Part shown: positions 1 through 9,049 of the stretch, one piece after another
Numbering within the stretch: position 1 is the stretch's first letter
How the letters are laid out: every line of letters starts with the position of its first letter
NCBI RefSeq assembly: GCF_023036475.1
Contig: NZ_JAJQKI010000009.1
Coordinates: 100,258-164,257 of the forward strand
Length of the DNA stretch: 64,000 nucleotides
Direction of reading: 5' to 3'
Source of the DNA: Bacillus pinisoli
Lineage (GTDB): Bacteria; Bacillota; Bacilli; Bacillales; SA4
Made by a program: the position numbers and the translations under genes
The notes under the pieces: generated by a model
Told to the model about the DNA's origin: nothing
Seen by the model: only the letters and a program-made list of their open reading frames with translations
Databases searched by the model: none

Positions 1-308
1 GCAATTTTATTCTGTTCATGAGCGGAAGATCCTGATAACGATAATTTTAATGTCTCCGTATTTGGGAATATTTGATTAACCTCACTTGGAATGAAGTTTT
101 CTGTCATTGAAGTACCTAAGATAATAGTATTATATTCATAATTTTTTGCTAACCCAACCACTTGCCATCGTTGCTGATCCCAGTAAAAGTTTATCCGCTT
201 AGTATCACGATAGTATTGTAATGGATCCATACTAAAATTAAATAAACCAATTAACAAGATAAATAGTATTATGTAGGAAAGAGTAGATCTTATCCATTTT
301 TTTCTCAT
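1..308 (-). CDS. SGNH/DltD-like protein, N-terminal part (runs off window)
   Basis: This is the first gene downstream of the MBOAT gene, and only its N-terminal ~102 residues are inside the window. The ATG at 308 has an AAGGAG ribosome site 8 bases upstream. The visible protein has a basic start, one transmembrane segment (about residues 8-24) and then GTSMTENF, which matches the nucleophile block (G-[DT]-S) of DltD/AlgX-type SGNH proteins that work with MBOAT acyltransferases. Such partners hand acyl groups to extracellular polymers. I infer a role in O-acetylation of the polysaccharide made by this cluster. The Asp-His part of the triad would lie outside the window. Confidence 0.6.
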   Translation of the reverse strand, partial: MRKKWIRSTLSYIILFILLIGLFNFSMDPLQYYRDTKRINFYWDQQRWQVVGLAKNYEYNTIILGTSMTENFIPSEVNQIFPNTETLKLSLSGSSAHEQNKI

Positions 309-326
309 TTCCAAACTCCTTGTTTA

Positions 327-1784
327 TTAGAAATTAAAGTATAAAAATTCACTTATTTTATGGAAATTCAAAAAAGAATAAACGAAAAATATTGATGTTA
401 CTAGCATTGTCTTAAAGCCAAATTTAATGTTTAACGTTAATTCTTGAGAGTTTTTTAACCTAAAAGCAATATAAGAAAAGATACAGAATAAAATAAATGC
501 ATTTAATAATTCTCTATTTGACTCAATCAAAAAGGTATTAAAAGTTATACCATAATTAGTTAAGAAGTATAGTTGTTCTTCTATGATCACTGGTAATACA
601 ATACCATTCACTCCAATCATCCCTTTTAATACTTTAATAGCGTCTTCCCATGTCGTAGCTCTAAAAAATACCCATGTTATATTTACAAAATTAAATGTTA
701 AAAACCATGCAACAATTTTATTTAGCCTAAACCCTAGAGATCTCCAAAAGCGATTAATAACCGTAGCTAAACCATGTAATAACCCCCAGAACACGAATGT
801 CCATCCAGCTCCATGCCAAAAACCACTAATTAAGAATATAATCAATATGTTAATATAAGTTCTTGATTTACCTTTTCTATTTCCACCAAGAGGAATATAA
901 ATATACTGGGTTAAAAATCGACTGAGCGTTATATGCCACCTTCTCCAAAATTCTTGTATATCTAATGCTTTATATGGGGAATTGAAATTCATAGGTAAAG
1001 TTATATTAAAGAGTAAAGCAGCTCCTATCGCCATATCGGTATAACCGCTAAAGTCAAAATATAATTGAAAAGTATAAGATAAAGAAGTGATCCATCCTTC
1101 TATGAATGATAGACTTACAGCTTCATCAAACCCTTTATTTGCCCAAACTGCAAAAGAATCAGCAATGGCCACCTTTTTAAATAAACCTATAGAAAAAATA
1201 AATAGCCCCAAGGAAATATTGCGATAATTAACTACCTTATTTCTTAGTTGTTTGAACTGTGGCATCATTTCTTTATGGTGAACGATTGGGCCAGCGATTA
1301 ACTGAGGGAAGAATGTGACGAATAATGCATAGTTTAGGAAGTCGTATTCCTTTGTTTCATTTCTATAGGCATCTACCAAATATGCTATTTGTTGAAATGT
1401 AAAGAAACTTATGGCTAAAGGCAATGCTAACTGAAGGAGTGCAAGATTAGTTGTAAAGATTTCATTAACATTTGTGATAAAAAAGTCAGAATACTTAAAG
1501 TAACCCAGTAGTCCCACGTTAAATGATATTCCGATTGATAAACCTAGTTTTTTATTAAATTTAAGATTGTCTTTCCCTAGTGATGACCCAACAGCATAAT
1601 TAAATATCATGGATGCTAGAATAAGGGGTAAATAAGCTATATTCCACCAACAGTAAAAAAATAATGAGCTAGCCACTAACCATGCTTTTGATGCTATTAA
1701 GAGTCGTTTCTTATTTAGAAAGAAATATACAATAAAAACCACTGGTAAAAATGCAAAGATAAATTCATATGAATTAAAAAGCAT
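327..1784 (-). CDS. MBOAT family O-acyltransferase (AlgI/DltB-like)
   Basis: This is a polytopic membrane protein of 485 aa, normal for AlgI/DltB-type MBOAT proteins, with about ten hydrophobic segments. The central block has DFSGYTDMAIG, EFWRRWHITLSRFL and, further on, SGFWHGAGWTFVFWG, which carries the invariant MBOAT histidine. These proteins move acyl groups across the membrane to secreted glycans. The gene is followed after 18 bases by an SGNH partner, the usual pairing, so the two probably O-acetylate the exopolysaccharide. It is separated from the CMP-sugar gene upstream by 78 bases that carry a SinR-type dyad, so it may have its own regulated promoter. Confidence 0.92.
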   Translation of the reverse strand: MLFNSYEFIFAFLPVVFIVYFFLNKKRLLIASKAWLVASSLFFYCWWNIAYLPLILASMIFNYAVGSSLGKDNLKFNKKLGLSIGISFNVGLLGYFKYSDFFITNVNEIFTTNLALLQLALPLAISFFTFQQIAYLVDAYRNETKEYDFLNYALFVTFFPQLIAGPIVHHKEMMPQFKQLRNKVVNYRNISLGLFIFSIGLFKKVAIADSFAVWANKGFDEAVSLSFIEGWITSLSYTFQLYFDFSGYTDMAIGAALLFNITLPMNFNSPYKALDIQEFWRRWHITLSRFLTQYIYIPLGGNRKGKSRTYINILIIFLISGFWHGAGWTFVFWGLLHGLATVINRFWRSLGFRLNKIVAWFLTFNFVNITWVFFRATTWEDAIKVLKGMIGVNGIVLPVIIEEQLYFLTNYGITFNTFLIESNRELLNAFILFCIFSYIAFRLKNSQELTLNIKFGFKTMLVTSIFFVYSFLNFHKISEFLYFNF

Positions 1785-1813
1785 TATACATACTCCACTT
1801 CTTATAAATATAA

Positions 1814-1829
1814 ATTCTCAATAAAGAAC
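1814..1829 (-). promoter_or_regulatory. Putative SinR operator upstream of the MBOAT gene
   Basis: The minus strand reads GTTCTTTATTGAGAAT, one of six copies in the window of a 16-bp dyad containing the SinR half-site GTTCTYT. It lies in the 78-bp gap between the CMP-sugar synthetase and MBOAT genes. TTGTTC within it could act as a -35 with TTTATA about 17 bases further on, but this promoter match is weak. SinR binding is inferred from the motif and from the SinR homologue encoded at 19302-19652. Confidence 0.5.
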
Positions 1830-1862
1830 AACAGGATTCATAAACCCCAAATAGCCGTAGTA

Positions 1863-2561
1863 TTACTTTATTGCATTAAGCTTAAGTTTCAACACTTCTA
1901 TGTCATGTGGTTCATCAATATCTATATCAAACTTTTGCTCCATGACAAATGCTAATTTATTATCATTTAAGCTTGTATTTGAATTGAAATTATGGTTAAT
2001 TTTATTAATATATATTGCGCCATTTACTTTATAAATTTTAGGAAAGTCTTGTCTCCTTACAGTACTATCAGTACTTAACATATTATGTACCATACCATTA
2101 GAGTCCAAGGTTCTAAACAAAATTGGATGCTCGTTAACTTCAGTAATACTTACCAAGCTTTCCTCATTTTCATGCACTATCTTTTGAATTGAAAGGTCTA
2201 TCTGTTCAGCCGTCCTTAACGGTTGTGTTGGTTGTAAAAGAACAATATAGTCATAATTACATCCATCATTATTTAGCTCTTCTAAAGCATGAATTAAGAC
2301 ATCAATGGTTTTAGCTGTATCATCAGCTAAGTATGGCGGTCTAAGAAACGGTACTTCTGCTCCACATTTTGTCGAAACCAATGCTATTTCTGAATCATCG
2401 GTAGACACAACTACTCTATCTAAGTATTTCGAGTCCATTGCTGCATCAATTGTATATTGAATCAGAGGTTTTCCATTTACATTAATGATGTTCTTACCTG
2501 GAATGCCTTTACTTCCACCTCTAGCAGGAATAACAGCTAAAAATGATTTATTTTTATACAT
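1863..2561 (-). CDS. neuA: CMP-nonulosonic acid cytidylyltransferase (NeuA/LegF family)
   Basis: This enzyme activates a nine-carbon sialic-type acid with CTP to give the CMP-sugar donor. The N-terminal VIPARGGSKGIPGKN is the CTP-binding signature of the family, and KPLIQYTIDAA and VVVSTDDSEIA follow. I start it at the ATG at 2561, which has AGGTGA 8 bases upstream; the GTG at 2573 lies inside that site. The start overlaps the end of the epimerase gene by 8 bases, so translation is probably coupled. At 232 aa it is the single-domain form without the acetylesterase domain seen in some NeuA proteins. The sequence alone does not separate Neu5Ac from legionaminic acid as substrate. Confidence 0.9.
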   Translation of the reverse strand: MYKNKSFLAVIPARGGSKGIPGKNIINVNGKPLIQYTIDAAMDSKYLDRVVVSTDDSEIALVSTKCGAEVPFLRPPYLADDTAKTIDVLIHALEELNNDGCNYDYIVLLQPTQPLRTAEQIDLSIQKIVHENEESLVSITEVNEHPILFRTLDSNGMVHNMLSTDSTVRRQDFPKIYKVNGAIYINKINHNFNSNTSLNDNKLAFVMEQKFDIDIDEPHDIEVLKLKLNAIK

Positions 2562-3705
2562 AAGCTTTATCACCTGTGTAGTAATAATCTATAAATCTCT
2601 TTTGAACATCAATATCCCAAATTTTTCCCTCTTCTAAAATAGCTAAGAATTTATCATCACTATTACCATCACCGAATTCATTACTAAATACTCGAAGCCC
2701 ATCCTGTTTAAAAATAGCCTTTAATATACTTTCTTTGCTTTCTTCTACAGGGGTGATGGTTTGATTTTTTGTAGTATCATATCTTCCTAATTGTCTAGTA
2801 CCAATATCGATGGAAGGGACTCCGTAAACACCCGCTTCTCTAATGCCAGCACTTGAATTTCCAATTATGAAATCACAATGTTTTAGTAATGTTAAGAAAT
2901 ACTCAAAACGCATAGAAGGAAACAATTTGAATCTTGTATTATTGTTGAGACGTTGATATTCATTTAGAATTATATTACTACCTTCATCATTATTGGGATA
3001 AATAACTACATAGTTACCATCGCTTTCTATCAAAGCATCTATTAGTTGTTGCACATTTCTTTGAAGCATATTAACCTGCGTAGTTACAGGATGATACATT
3101 AAAACAGAAAATTGATCAAAGCTAATTTCATAACGTTCTTTTACTTGTTCAATGGATGGTAAATCATTGGACAGCATTACATCTATATCAGGTGAGCCTA
3201 TAACAAAAATGCTCTCTTCTCGCTCTCCCAACTGAATAATTCTTTTTTTGGCCTCATCATTACTTACAAAATGAATATGTGATAGCTTAGTTATGGAGTG
3301 CCTAATTGATTCATCTATCGTACCTGAAACCTCTCCTCCTTCAATATGGGCAACTTTTATATTATTAAATGCACCAACAATTGCCCCTCCTAAAGCCTCA
3401 AGTCTATCACCGTGAACAACAATCAAGTCTGGCTTTAATTCATGTACATAATTACTTAAACCTAGAATAGTATTACTTAATGCCATATCCATTTTAGAGT
3501 TTTGCTGTTGATTAACAAAATGATATTTATTTTGGAAACCATCTTTATCTAATTCTTTCCATGTAGAACCATATGTAGAGAGCATGTGCATTCCAGTAAC
3601 AAATATATAAAGTTCTAAGTTTGGACTATTATCTACTTTTCGCATTAAAGACTTGATCTTTCCATAGTCGGCCCTAGTACCTGTTAAAAAAAGGATTTTT
3701 TTCAT
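2554..3705 (-). CDS. neuC: Hydrolysing UDP-sugar 2-epimerase (NeuC/LegG family)
   Basis: The GT-B-fold epimerase family converts UDP-GlcNAc to ManNAc plus UDP (NeuC), or the corresponding diNAcBac nucleotide to its manno product (LegG). Seen here are the N-terminal GTRADYGKIKSL, VHGDRLEALGGA, HIEGGEVSGTIDESIRH and the C-terminal GNSSAGIREAG block, all diagnostic. The length of 383 aa is standard. The ATG at 3705 has AGGAG 7 bases upstream, while the preceding TTG codon has poorer spacing. It sits between NeuB and NeuA, the classical order for nonulosonate clusters. Because this locus also makes UDP-diNAcBac, a LegG role is a real alternative to NeuC. Confidence 0.9.
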   Translation of the reverse strand: MKKILFLTGTRADYGKIKSLMRKVDNSPNLELYIFVTGMHMLSTYGSTWKELDKDGFQNKYHFVNQQQNSKMDMALSNTILGLSNYVHELKPDLIVVHGDRLEALGGAIVGAFNNIKVAHIEGGEVSGTIDESIRHSITKLSHIHFVSNDEAKKRIIQLGEREESIFVIGSPDIDVMLSNDLPSIEQVKERYEISFDQFSVLMYHPVTTQVNMLQRNVQQLIDALIESDGNYVVIYPNNDEGSNIILNEYQRLNNNTRFKLFPSMRFEYFLTLLKHCDFIIGNSSAGIREAGVYGVPSIDIGTRQLGRYDTTKNQTITPVEESKESILKAIFKQDGLRVFSNEFGDGNSDDKFLAILEEGKIWDIDVQKRFIDYYYTGDKAYV

Positions 3706-3758
3706 CAAAAAACTCCTATTCTAGTTTTTTTGAATATTAATTTGTTAAACCCCAAAGC

Positions 3759-4802
3759 TTATACAATATCTTTCCATGATAGGTGATGGTCATTTTGTAT
3801 ATTCTTATTAACCTGTTTTCCTAATATTGATTTATAACTTCCTGCTGTGATTTCACCTATGCCTGGTCTCTTAACCCAGATATTATCTTCTGTAAGGGTA
3901 TCACCCTGTTTTAACTCCTTAATTGTTACTACTGTCGCAAATGCAAAATCAGTAGTCACTTTTTCTTCAATTGCTGCCTCTTTTTTTCCACCTCTCATTT
4001 TTGAAATCTCTGAGCTAGCAACTATTAATTCTTGTAAATCTTTTGGTTCCATTGAGCACAAGATATCAGGACCTGGTCTTTCCTTGGAATCGGTAAAATG
4101 TCTCTCCAGTATTGATGCACCCAGAGCTGTGGCTGCTAATGCCGCATTATTGTTGGCCGTGTGATCAGATAATCCAATAACAGCGTTCGGGAAGGTATTC
4201 TTTAGTTCTTCCATGCCACCAAGTCTTACTAAATGAGGGGGAGTCGGATATAGATTTGTACAATGAAGAAGAGCATATTGCACTCCTTTTTGTTCTAGAA
4301 TCTCAACGGTTTGCTTTATACTTTCAATATCATTCATTCCTGTAGAAACAATCATAGGTTTACCATATGATGCAATATGCTCAATTAATGGATAGTTGTT
4401 ACATTCGCCTGATCCAATCTTGTACGCCAATACTCCCATTTTCTCTAACCTTTTTGCTGCAGCCCTTGAAAATGGAGTACTTAAAAAAATCATACCTAAT
4501 GACTCAACATACTCCTTTAATTCAAGCTCATCTTCTTCATTAAGAGCACATCTCTCCATTACCTCATAAATAGATACATTTGTATTTCCTGGTATCACTT
4601 TTTTTGCTTCTTTACTCATCTCGTCTTCAACAATATGAGTTTGATGTTTTATAACTTCCGCTCCAGCACTATGGGCAGCATCTACCATTTGTTTAGCAAC
4701 CTCTAGACTACCTTCATGGTTTATTCCAATTTCAGCAATGACAAATGGTTTAAAGTCTTCCCCGATTTTTCTATCTCCAATTTGGATAATTGGTTTAGTC
4801 AT
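3759..4802 (-). CDS. neuB: N-acylneuraminate/legionaminate synthase (NeuB family)
   Basis: This enzyme condenses phosphoenolpyruvate with a six-carbon N-acyl-mannosamine sugar to make a nine-carbon acid. The TIM barrel carries [13 protein letters not shown] near the start, [52 protein letters not shown] and GLSDHTANN, followed by the C-terminal antifreeze-like SAF domain (about residues 285-347) with VKRPGIGE. These blocks resemble the group B Streptococcus/Legionella branch more than the E. coli K1 branch. GGAGGG precedes the ATG. It is 347 aa, full length. It is followed closely by the epimerase and cytidylyltransferase, giving a complete three-step path to a CMP-nonulosonate. Confidence 0.93.
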   Translation of the reverse strand: MTKPIIQIGDRKIGEDFKPFVIAEIGINHEGSLEVAKQMVDAAHSAGAEVIKHQTHIVEDEMSKEAKKVIPGNTNVSIYEVMERCALNEEDELELKEYVESLGMIFLSTPFSRAAAKRLEKMGVLAYKIGSGECNNYPLIEHIASYGKPMIVSTGMNDIESIKQTVEILEQKGVQYALLHCTNLYPTPPHLVRLGGMEELKNTFPNAVIGLSDHTANNNAALAATALGASILERHFTDSKERPGPDILCSMEPKDLQELIVASSEISKMRGGKKEAAIEEKVTTDFAFATVVTIKELKQGDTLTEDNIWVKRPGIGEITAGSYKSILGKQVNKNIQNDHHLSWKDIV

Positions 4803-4917
4803 CTATATCCCTCCTATTTATTTATTTATTTATTATTATTTTGATTCTCTAGATAATAAGAATGTAAATATAAAACAAATTAGTTAAATATTTCTTAGTA
4901 TCTACCTTCAACGCTTC

Positions 4918-5826
4918 CTATAATGCATTGTGTATGTTTATTTCCTCCTCACACATTCGTTGTATTCCAACAAATTCTCCATTTTTATTAAATAACTCAT
5001 CAAAATTAACCCTTGGAAACACGTCTAGTTTTCCACCTCTAGTAGCGTTATATATTTTCACTCCTATATCATCACAATGTTTTTTTGCAGATAAGTACGC
5101 TTCAGTCATTTCATATAAATTTACTGGAATTTCTTTATTTTCTTCAATAGACTTATAATATTTTTCATCAAAATAATCCTTACCTATTAGCATTTCATTA
5201 TATTCAATACTGCCATTTTTCGTTTTAATAACGCCATAATTATGATCAACACCTATTAAATAAATCTCTTTAAATCCCATATACACAGCAAGTTGAATAT
5301 TTGAGTAGGTTACTGTTCCATGATGAATTATCTTTTTCGATAAATCTTTACTGAACTTTGGCAAACCATTTTTATCGTAATCATAACAAGCTCTCAAAAA
5401 ATTACATTCCTTGTTGAAATGCTTCTTTAACAATTTATAACTTTTATTTTTAATTACTACGAACATCTTTTCTTTTTCCATCTTATATACTTCATTAAAC
5501 AATTTACTAGCTATAATTGAATCCGCAAATGTATAATAAAAAGGTCTCCATTCAGTTTTATCAAGTAGTAAACTTATTCTATTACTTGAGAATGAAATCT
5601 TACTTTTAATCATGTTTAAATCACTTACTGTTAAACTAGGTCCATTGCCGATTACAAAGCAACTTTCACCTTTGTGTATGTTCTTAAGTTCTCTTATTCT
5701 TGTTGATAAAAATCTGACTCTCAAGTTAATAAATAATGTTTTTAATTTTCTCTTAAAGGGCCCTATGGTAGTCCACACTATTATGGATATTGTGTTATTA
5801 ATTAATGTTTTGATGTAATTTATCAT
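4918..5826 (-). CDS. DUF115/GT42-like protein A, candidate ulosonic acid transferase
   Basis: This is a 302-aa cytoplasmic protein, one of three paralogues in the cluster. It has CFVIGNGPSL at residues 56-65, a Rossmann-type nucleotide-binding turn, then HHGTVTYSNIQLAVYMG, KEIYLIGVDHNYG (about 186-198) and KIYNATRGGKLDVF (257-270). This order of blocks is that of DUF115 (MptE-like) proteins and resembles Campylobacter Cst sialyltransferases of family GT42 (xxGNGPSL, then SG, then IYLSGxDFY, then KLY). Its gene overlaps the next paralogue by 29 bases and lies just upstream of neuB. I infer transfer of a sugar from a CMP-ulosonate. Annotation pipelines may call it a hydroxymethylpterin pyrophosphokinase, which the context does not support. 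Confidence 0.7.
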   Translation of the reverse strand: MINYIKTLINNTISIIVWTTIGPFKRKLKTLFINLRVRFLSTRIRELKNIHKGESCFVIGNGPSLTVSDLNMIKSKISFSSNRISLLLDKTEWRPFYYTFADSIIASKLFNEVYKMEKEKMFVVIKNKSYKLLKKHFNKECNFLRACYDYDKNGLPKFSKDLSKKIIHHGTVTYSNIQLAVYMGFKEIYLIGVDHNYGVIKTKNGSIEYNEMLIGKDYFDEKYYKSIEENKEIPVNLYEMTEAYLSAKKHCDDIGVKIYNATRGGKLDVFPRVNFDELFNKNGEFVGIQRMCEEEINIHNAL

Positions 5827-6625
5827 TAGTATCTCCTAAAATATCATCAAAGTTCTTTATATCAAAAACATCCAAGTAGGTAACTCTTGTTGCGTTATAT
5901 ATTTTTCTTCCGGAGCCTTCATATGCTAATTTAGCTTTTTCCATTCCTGAATACATTTCTGCAGGAGCTTGCCCTGCTTTTTTCTCATCACTTCTAACAT
6001 AATCTTTGGTAAAGTAGATTTGCGTATTGGTATCATTTTTGAGAGATGATAAATCTTTTGTTTTTGATACTGCTCCTTTAAAATTGTAATCATGCCCAAT
6101 TAGATAAACTTCGGAAAATCCCATATAAAAAGCTATTTGAAGCATACTAAAGGAAACTGTACCTGATGAGTATAACGTTTCCATGATATTAGTTGAAAAT
6201 GTACCTCGTTTATCTTTATAAAGATTATTGTTAAAAAATATATCTGCAGTAGTAAACATGTTTTTATAACCTTTTAAAGTGAATTTTTTACCTGCTTCAA
6301 CTAAATTAATATCAGTTAGGTTCTCTCCCATTACTACTGGATCTACAACCATATAAAAAGTCGGTCGCCAGTTTGTTCTATTAAAGATTTTATAGATTTT
6401 ATTAGAAGCAAAAGTAAATTCATTTTTTAGTTTTTCTAGATCCTGAGGTTTTAAACTTGGGCCATTCCCGATAATAAAACATCGTTTTCCCATATATTTG
6501 TTCTTTAATCTGAGTATTTTATAATTATTTATAGTTAATGGTATGTTTATTTTTGAAAAACTATTAACAAAACTAGTTAGTATTGCTTTAAACTTCCTTT
6601 TAAAGTACCTCATTATTACTCTCAT
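5798..6625 (-). CDS. DUF115/GT42-like protein B, candidate ulosonic acid transferase
   Basis: This is the second paralogue (275 aa). It shows GKRCFIIGNGPSLKPQDL, NKIYKIFNRTNWRPTFYM, SSGTVSFSMLQIAFYMG, SEVYLIGHDYNF and KIYNATRVTYLDVF in the same order as the other two copies. The C-terminal block differs: RVTYLDVF replaces RGGKLDVF, so its acceptor or donor may differ. The ATG at 6625 has AGGTGA 8 bases upstream; the GTG at 6637 falls inside that site. It sits between the Kdo-8-phosphate phosphatase gene and paralogue A. Glycosyltransferase activity is inferred, not demonstrated by the sequence. Confidence 0.68.
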   Translation of the reverse strand: MRVIMRYFKRKFKAILTSFVNSFSKINIPLTINNYKILRLKNKYMGKRCFIIGNGPSLKPQDLEKLKNEFTFASNKIYKIFNRTNWRPTFYMVVDPVVMGENLTDINLVEAGKKFTLKGYKNMFTTADIFFNNNLYKDKRGTFSTNIMETLYSSGTVSFSMLQIAFYMGFSEVYLIGHDYNFKGAVSKTKDLSSLKNDTNTQIYFTKDYVRSDEKKAGQAPAEMYSGMEKAKLAYEGSGRKIYNATRVTYLDVFDIKNFDDILGDTNDKLHQNIN

Positions 6626-6666
6626 ATTTAATATCACCTGCTTTGATCGGTCTATTTTGCTTTGCC

Positions 6667-7161
6667 TTATTTAAGAATTTTGTGTCTAGCAATTAAGTCA
6701 ATATATTCCCTGACGGCACCATTACCACCATTGGAGTTACAAACATAATCTACTACTTCTATCACTTCATTAATTGCATCCGCCGGGCAAGCTTTTAGGT
6801 AGCATACATTCATACAATCCAAATCATTTACATCATCACCTATATAAGCAACGTTATCGTATGTTAATTGGTATTTTTCAATTATTTTATCTAATACTTT
6901 TAGTTTATCCTCAATTCCTTGGTACACTTCTTCAATTTTTAGTTCAGCAGCACGCTTTGATAAAATCTCAGAAGTCTTGCCTGTAATAATGACTGGTATA
7001 ATATTGTATTTACTCAAACTTATTAATCGATAACCATCCTTGACATTAAACGCTTTAAATACCTCACCATTTTCTCCAACATAGATTTTCCCATCAGTAA
7101 GTGTTCCATCTACATCCATAACAAGCATCTTTATTTTTGATAGATCTTTATTCTTTATCAT
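6667..7161 (-). CDS. kdsC: 3-deoxy-D-manno-octulosonate 8-phosphate phosphatase (KdsC)
   Basis: This HAD-superfamily phosphatase of the capless C0 type would dephosphorylate Kdo-8-phosphate to Kdo. Motif I is LVMDVDGTLTDGKIY (residues 13-27), with the second Asp as acid-base. Motif II is in PVIITGKTS, and motif IV is AYIGDDVNDLDCM. The length of 164 aa and the C-terminal GGNGAVREYI match KdsC tetramers of about 160-190 aa. Its ATG overlaps the stop of kdsD by 4 bases, so the two are translationally coupled, in keeping with consecutive use of their products. A related HAD enzyme for another ulosonate (KdnB-like) is the main alternative, but KdsA and KdsD next door favour KdsC. Confidence 0.9.
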   Translation of the reverse strand: MIKNKDLSKIKMLVMDVDGTLTDGKIYVGENGEVFKAFNVKDGYRLISLSKYNIIPVIITGKTSEILSKRAAELKIEEVYQGIEDKLKVLDKIIEKYQLTYDNVAYIGDDVNDLDCMNVCYLKACPADAINEVIEVVDYVCNSNGGNGAVREYIDLIARHKILK

Positions 7162-8168
7162 ACGAATATACCCACACCAAGAATATCGTTTACTCTCACA
7201 GTTCCAGCGAGTCTACCATTTTGAATGATTGGTAACGCAGAGATATTCTTGTCCTTCATCATTTTTAATGCATCAACAGCGAGCATATTAGAATTGATTG
7301 AGATTGGTGTTTTAACTAGTACATCCTCTACAGATAAATCATAGACATTCACTTCTCTGGTAAATGTTCTTCTTAAATCACCATCTGTAAACACACCAAT
7401 TAGTTCTTGATTCTCATTTACTACATTAATAATTCCTATCGCTTTTGTACTCATCTCCACAATCGCATCTTTTAGTTTAGTTCCCTGCTTAACAACTGCA
7501 TTTTTTTCTCCTGCATGCATAATATCACTTACTTTTATTAATAATTTCTTACCAAGTGAACCTGCTGGATGAAACAATGCATAGTTACTTTCATGAAAAC
7601 CATATATTTTGGCTAAACAAACTGCTAATGCATCACCCAACACCATTCCAACAGTTGTACTAGATGTTGGTGCTAGATTCATAGAACAAGCTTCCATAAA
7701 TTTCGGAAAGACGAAAGAATGATCACTATATTTGACAAGCGTTGAATATTGGTTACCAGAGATTCCAACTAATGTTGCCCCTATTAATTTTATATTTGGT
7801 AAAATCTTTGTTATTTCTTCACTTTCTCCGCTATAACTAATTGCAATTACAATATCATCTTTCGAAATCATTCCTAAATCACCATGTTGAGCCTCTGCAG
7901 GATGGATGAAAAAAGAAGATGTTCCAAGACTTGATAATGTAGCTGCTATTTTTCTTGATACATGTCCTGGCTTTCCCATCCCTGTAACAACTACTTTGCC
8001 GTTACAGTTAGAAATCAATTCAACAATTTTTACAAACCTCTCATCGAGTGCATCTCTTACTAGATTGATAGCATTTACTTCAGTGTCAAAAACATATCTT
8101 GCTTCCGAAAGAATATCTATTTGATTTTCAATTTTCACATCAGATAGAGTAGCTATGTTGTTCAACAT
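7158..8168 (-). CDS. kdsD: Arabinose-5-phosphate isomerase (KdsD/KpsF)
   Basis: This enzyme interconverts ribulose-5-phosphate and arabinose-5-phosphate, the first committed sugar of Kdo synthesis. The N-terminal SIS domain (about residues 35-200) has [43 protein letters not shown] and [18 protein letters not shown]. Two CBS domains (about 210-336) follow. The length of 336 aa matches E. coli KdsD/KpsF/GutQ (about 321-328 aa). It overlaps kdsA by 29 bases and kdsC by 4 bases, so the three form one translational block. The set is typical of Gram-negative capsule or LPS loci and is unexpected in a Bacillus-type genome. Confidence 0.93.
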   Translation of the reverse strand: MLNNIATLSDVKIENQIDILSEARYVFDTEVNAINLVRDALDERFVKIVELISNCNGKVVVTGMGKPGHVSRKIAATLSSLGTSSFFIHPAEAQHGDLGMISKDDIVIAISYSGESEEITKILPNIKLIGATLVGISGNQYSTLVKYSDHSFVFPKFMEACSMNLAPTSSTTVGMVLGDALAVCLAKIYGFHESNYALFHPAGSLGKKLLIKVSDIMHAGEKNAVVKQGTKLKDAIVEMSTKAIGIINVVNENQELIGVFTDGDLRRTFTREVNVYDLSVEDVLVKTPISINSNMLAVDALKMMKDKNISALPIIQNGRLAGTVRVNDILGVGIFV

Positions 8169-8979
8169 CTCGCACCGCCTTATATACTTTAATTAATTTT
8201 TGTAGGATTCCTTCTATCTCATTAAGCTTCACCATATTCGGGCCATCTGATTTAGCATTATCGGGATCTTCATGAACCTCCATAAATAAGGCATCTGCAC
8301 CAACAGCTAAAGCTGCTTTTGCTAGGTGTTCTACATATTCCCGATTACCACCAGTAGATGTAAGATTTCCTCCCGGTTTTTGAACACTATGTGTGGCATC
8401 AAACACGACAGGATATCCAAACTTCTTCAATTCAATGATGTTTGTCATATCAACGACTAAATTGTTATATCCAAATGTGTTTCCTCTTTCACATAAAAGG
8501 ATGTTTGTATTATTTGATTCCTCTACCTTCGTAATAACGTTCTTCATATCCTTAGCCGACAAAAACTGAGCCTTTTTAATATTCACTGGCAAACCAGTTT
8601 CAGCTGCCGCCACCAACAGGTCCGTTTGTCTGCATAGAAATGCAGGTATTTGAAGCATATCCACAACCTCAGCGACAACCTGTGCCTGATAAGGTTCGTG
8701 AATATCTGTTACTACAGGTACACCTAATTCATCTTTAACTTTCTTTAAAATACGAAGACCTTCATTTAATCCCGGCCCTCTATACGATAAAACAGATGTT
8801 CTGTTCGCTTTATCGAACGAGGACTTAAAAATAAAAGGAACACCAAGGCGATCCGTAATTTCTTTCATTTTCGAGGCCACTTCCATTACTTGTGTTTCTG
8901 ACTCGATTACACAAGGTCCTGCCATTAAAGTAAAGATGTCGTTATCTACTGAGACATTACCAACTTTCATTATTTTCAT
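8140..8979 (-). CDS. kdsA: 3-deoxy-8-phosphooctulonate synthase (KdsA), metal-dependent type
   Basis: This enzyme condenses phosphoenolpyruvate with arabinose-5-phosphate to give Kdo-8-phosphate. Family blocks seen are [70 protein letters not shown] and [12 protein letters not shown]. Residues 19-26 read MAGPCVIE, so Cys23 occupies the metal-ligand position of the Aquifex (metal-dependent) class; the E. coli metal-independent enzyme has Asn there. His, Glu and Asp ligands ([15 protein letters not shown]) are also present. It is 279 aa, full length. This is not a DAHP synthase: the SFDKANR and FLCRQTDLL blocks are Kdo-specific. Confidence 0.96.
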   Translation of the reverse strand: MKIMKVGNVSVDNDIFTLMAGPCVIESETQVMEVASKMKEITDRLGVPFIFKSSFDKANRTSVLSYRGPGLNEGLRILKKVKDELGVPVVTDIHEPYQAQVVAEVVDMLQIPAFLCRQTDLLVAAAETGLPVNIKKAQFLSAKDMKNVITKVEESNNTNILLCERGNTFGYNNLVVDMTNIIELKKFGYPVVFDATHSVQKPGGNLTSTGGNREYVEHLAKAALAVGADALFMEVHEDPDNAKSDGPNMVKLNEIEGILQKLIKVYKAVRDVEQHSYSI

Positions 8980-9049
8980 TTGATTGTTACCCCTTTTCTA
9001 TATAAGTTTTTATACTATTCATTGACTCCTTAATGAAGACTCCAAGGTA

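Noticed and set aside
3759..4802. Second Kdo-8-phosphate or DAHP synthase
   Set aside because: It has the NeuB GSGECNN and C-terminal SAF domain and lacks the KdsA SFDKANR block.
4918..6625. Pterin pyrophosphokinase (MptE) annotation for the DUF115 proteins
   Set aside because: MptE acts in archaeal methanopterin synthesis; the sugar-nucleotide context and the GT42-like motif order argue for a transferase instead.
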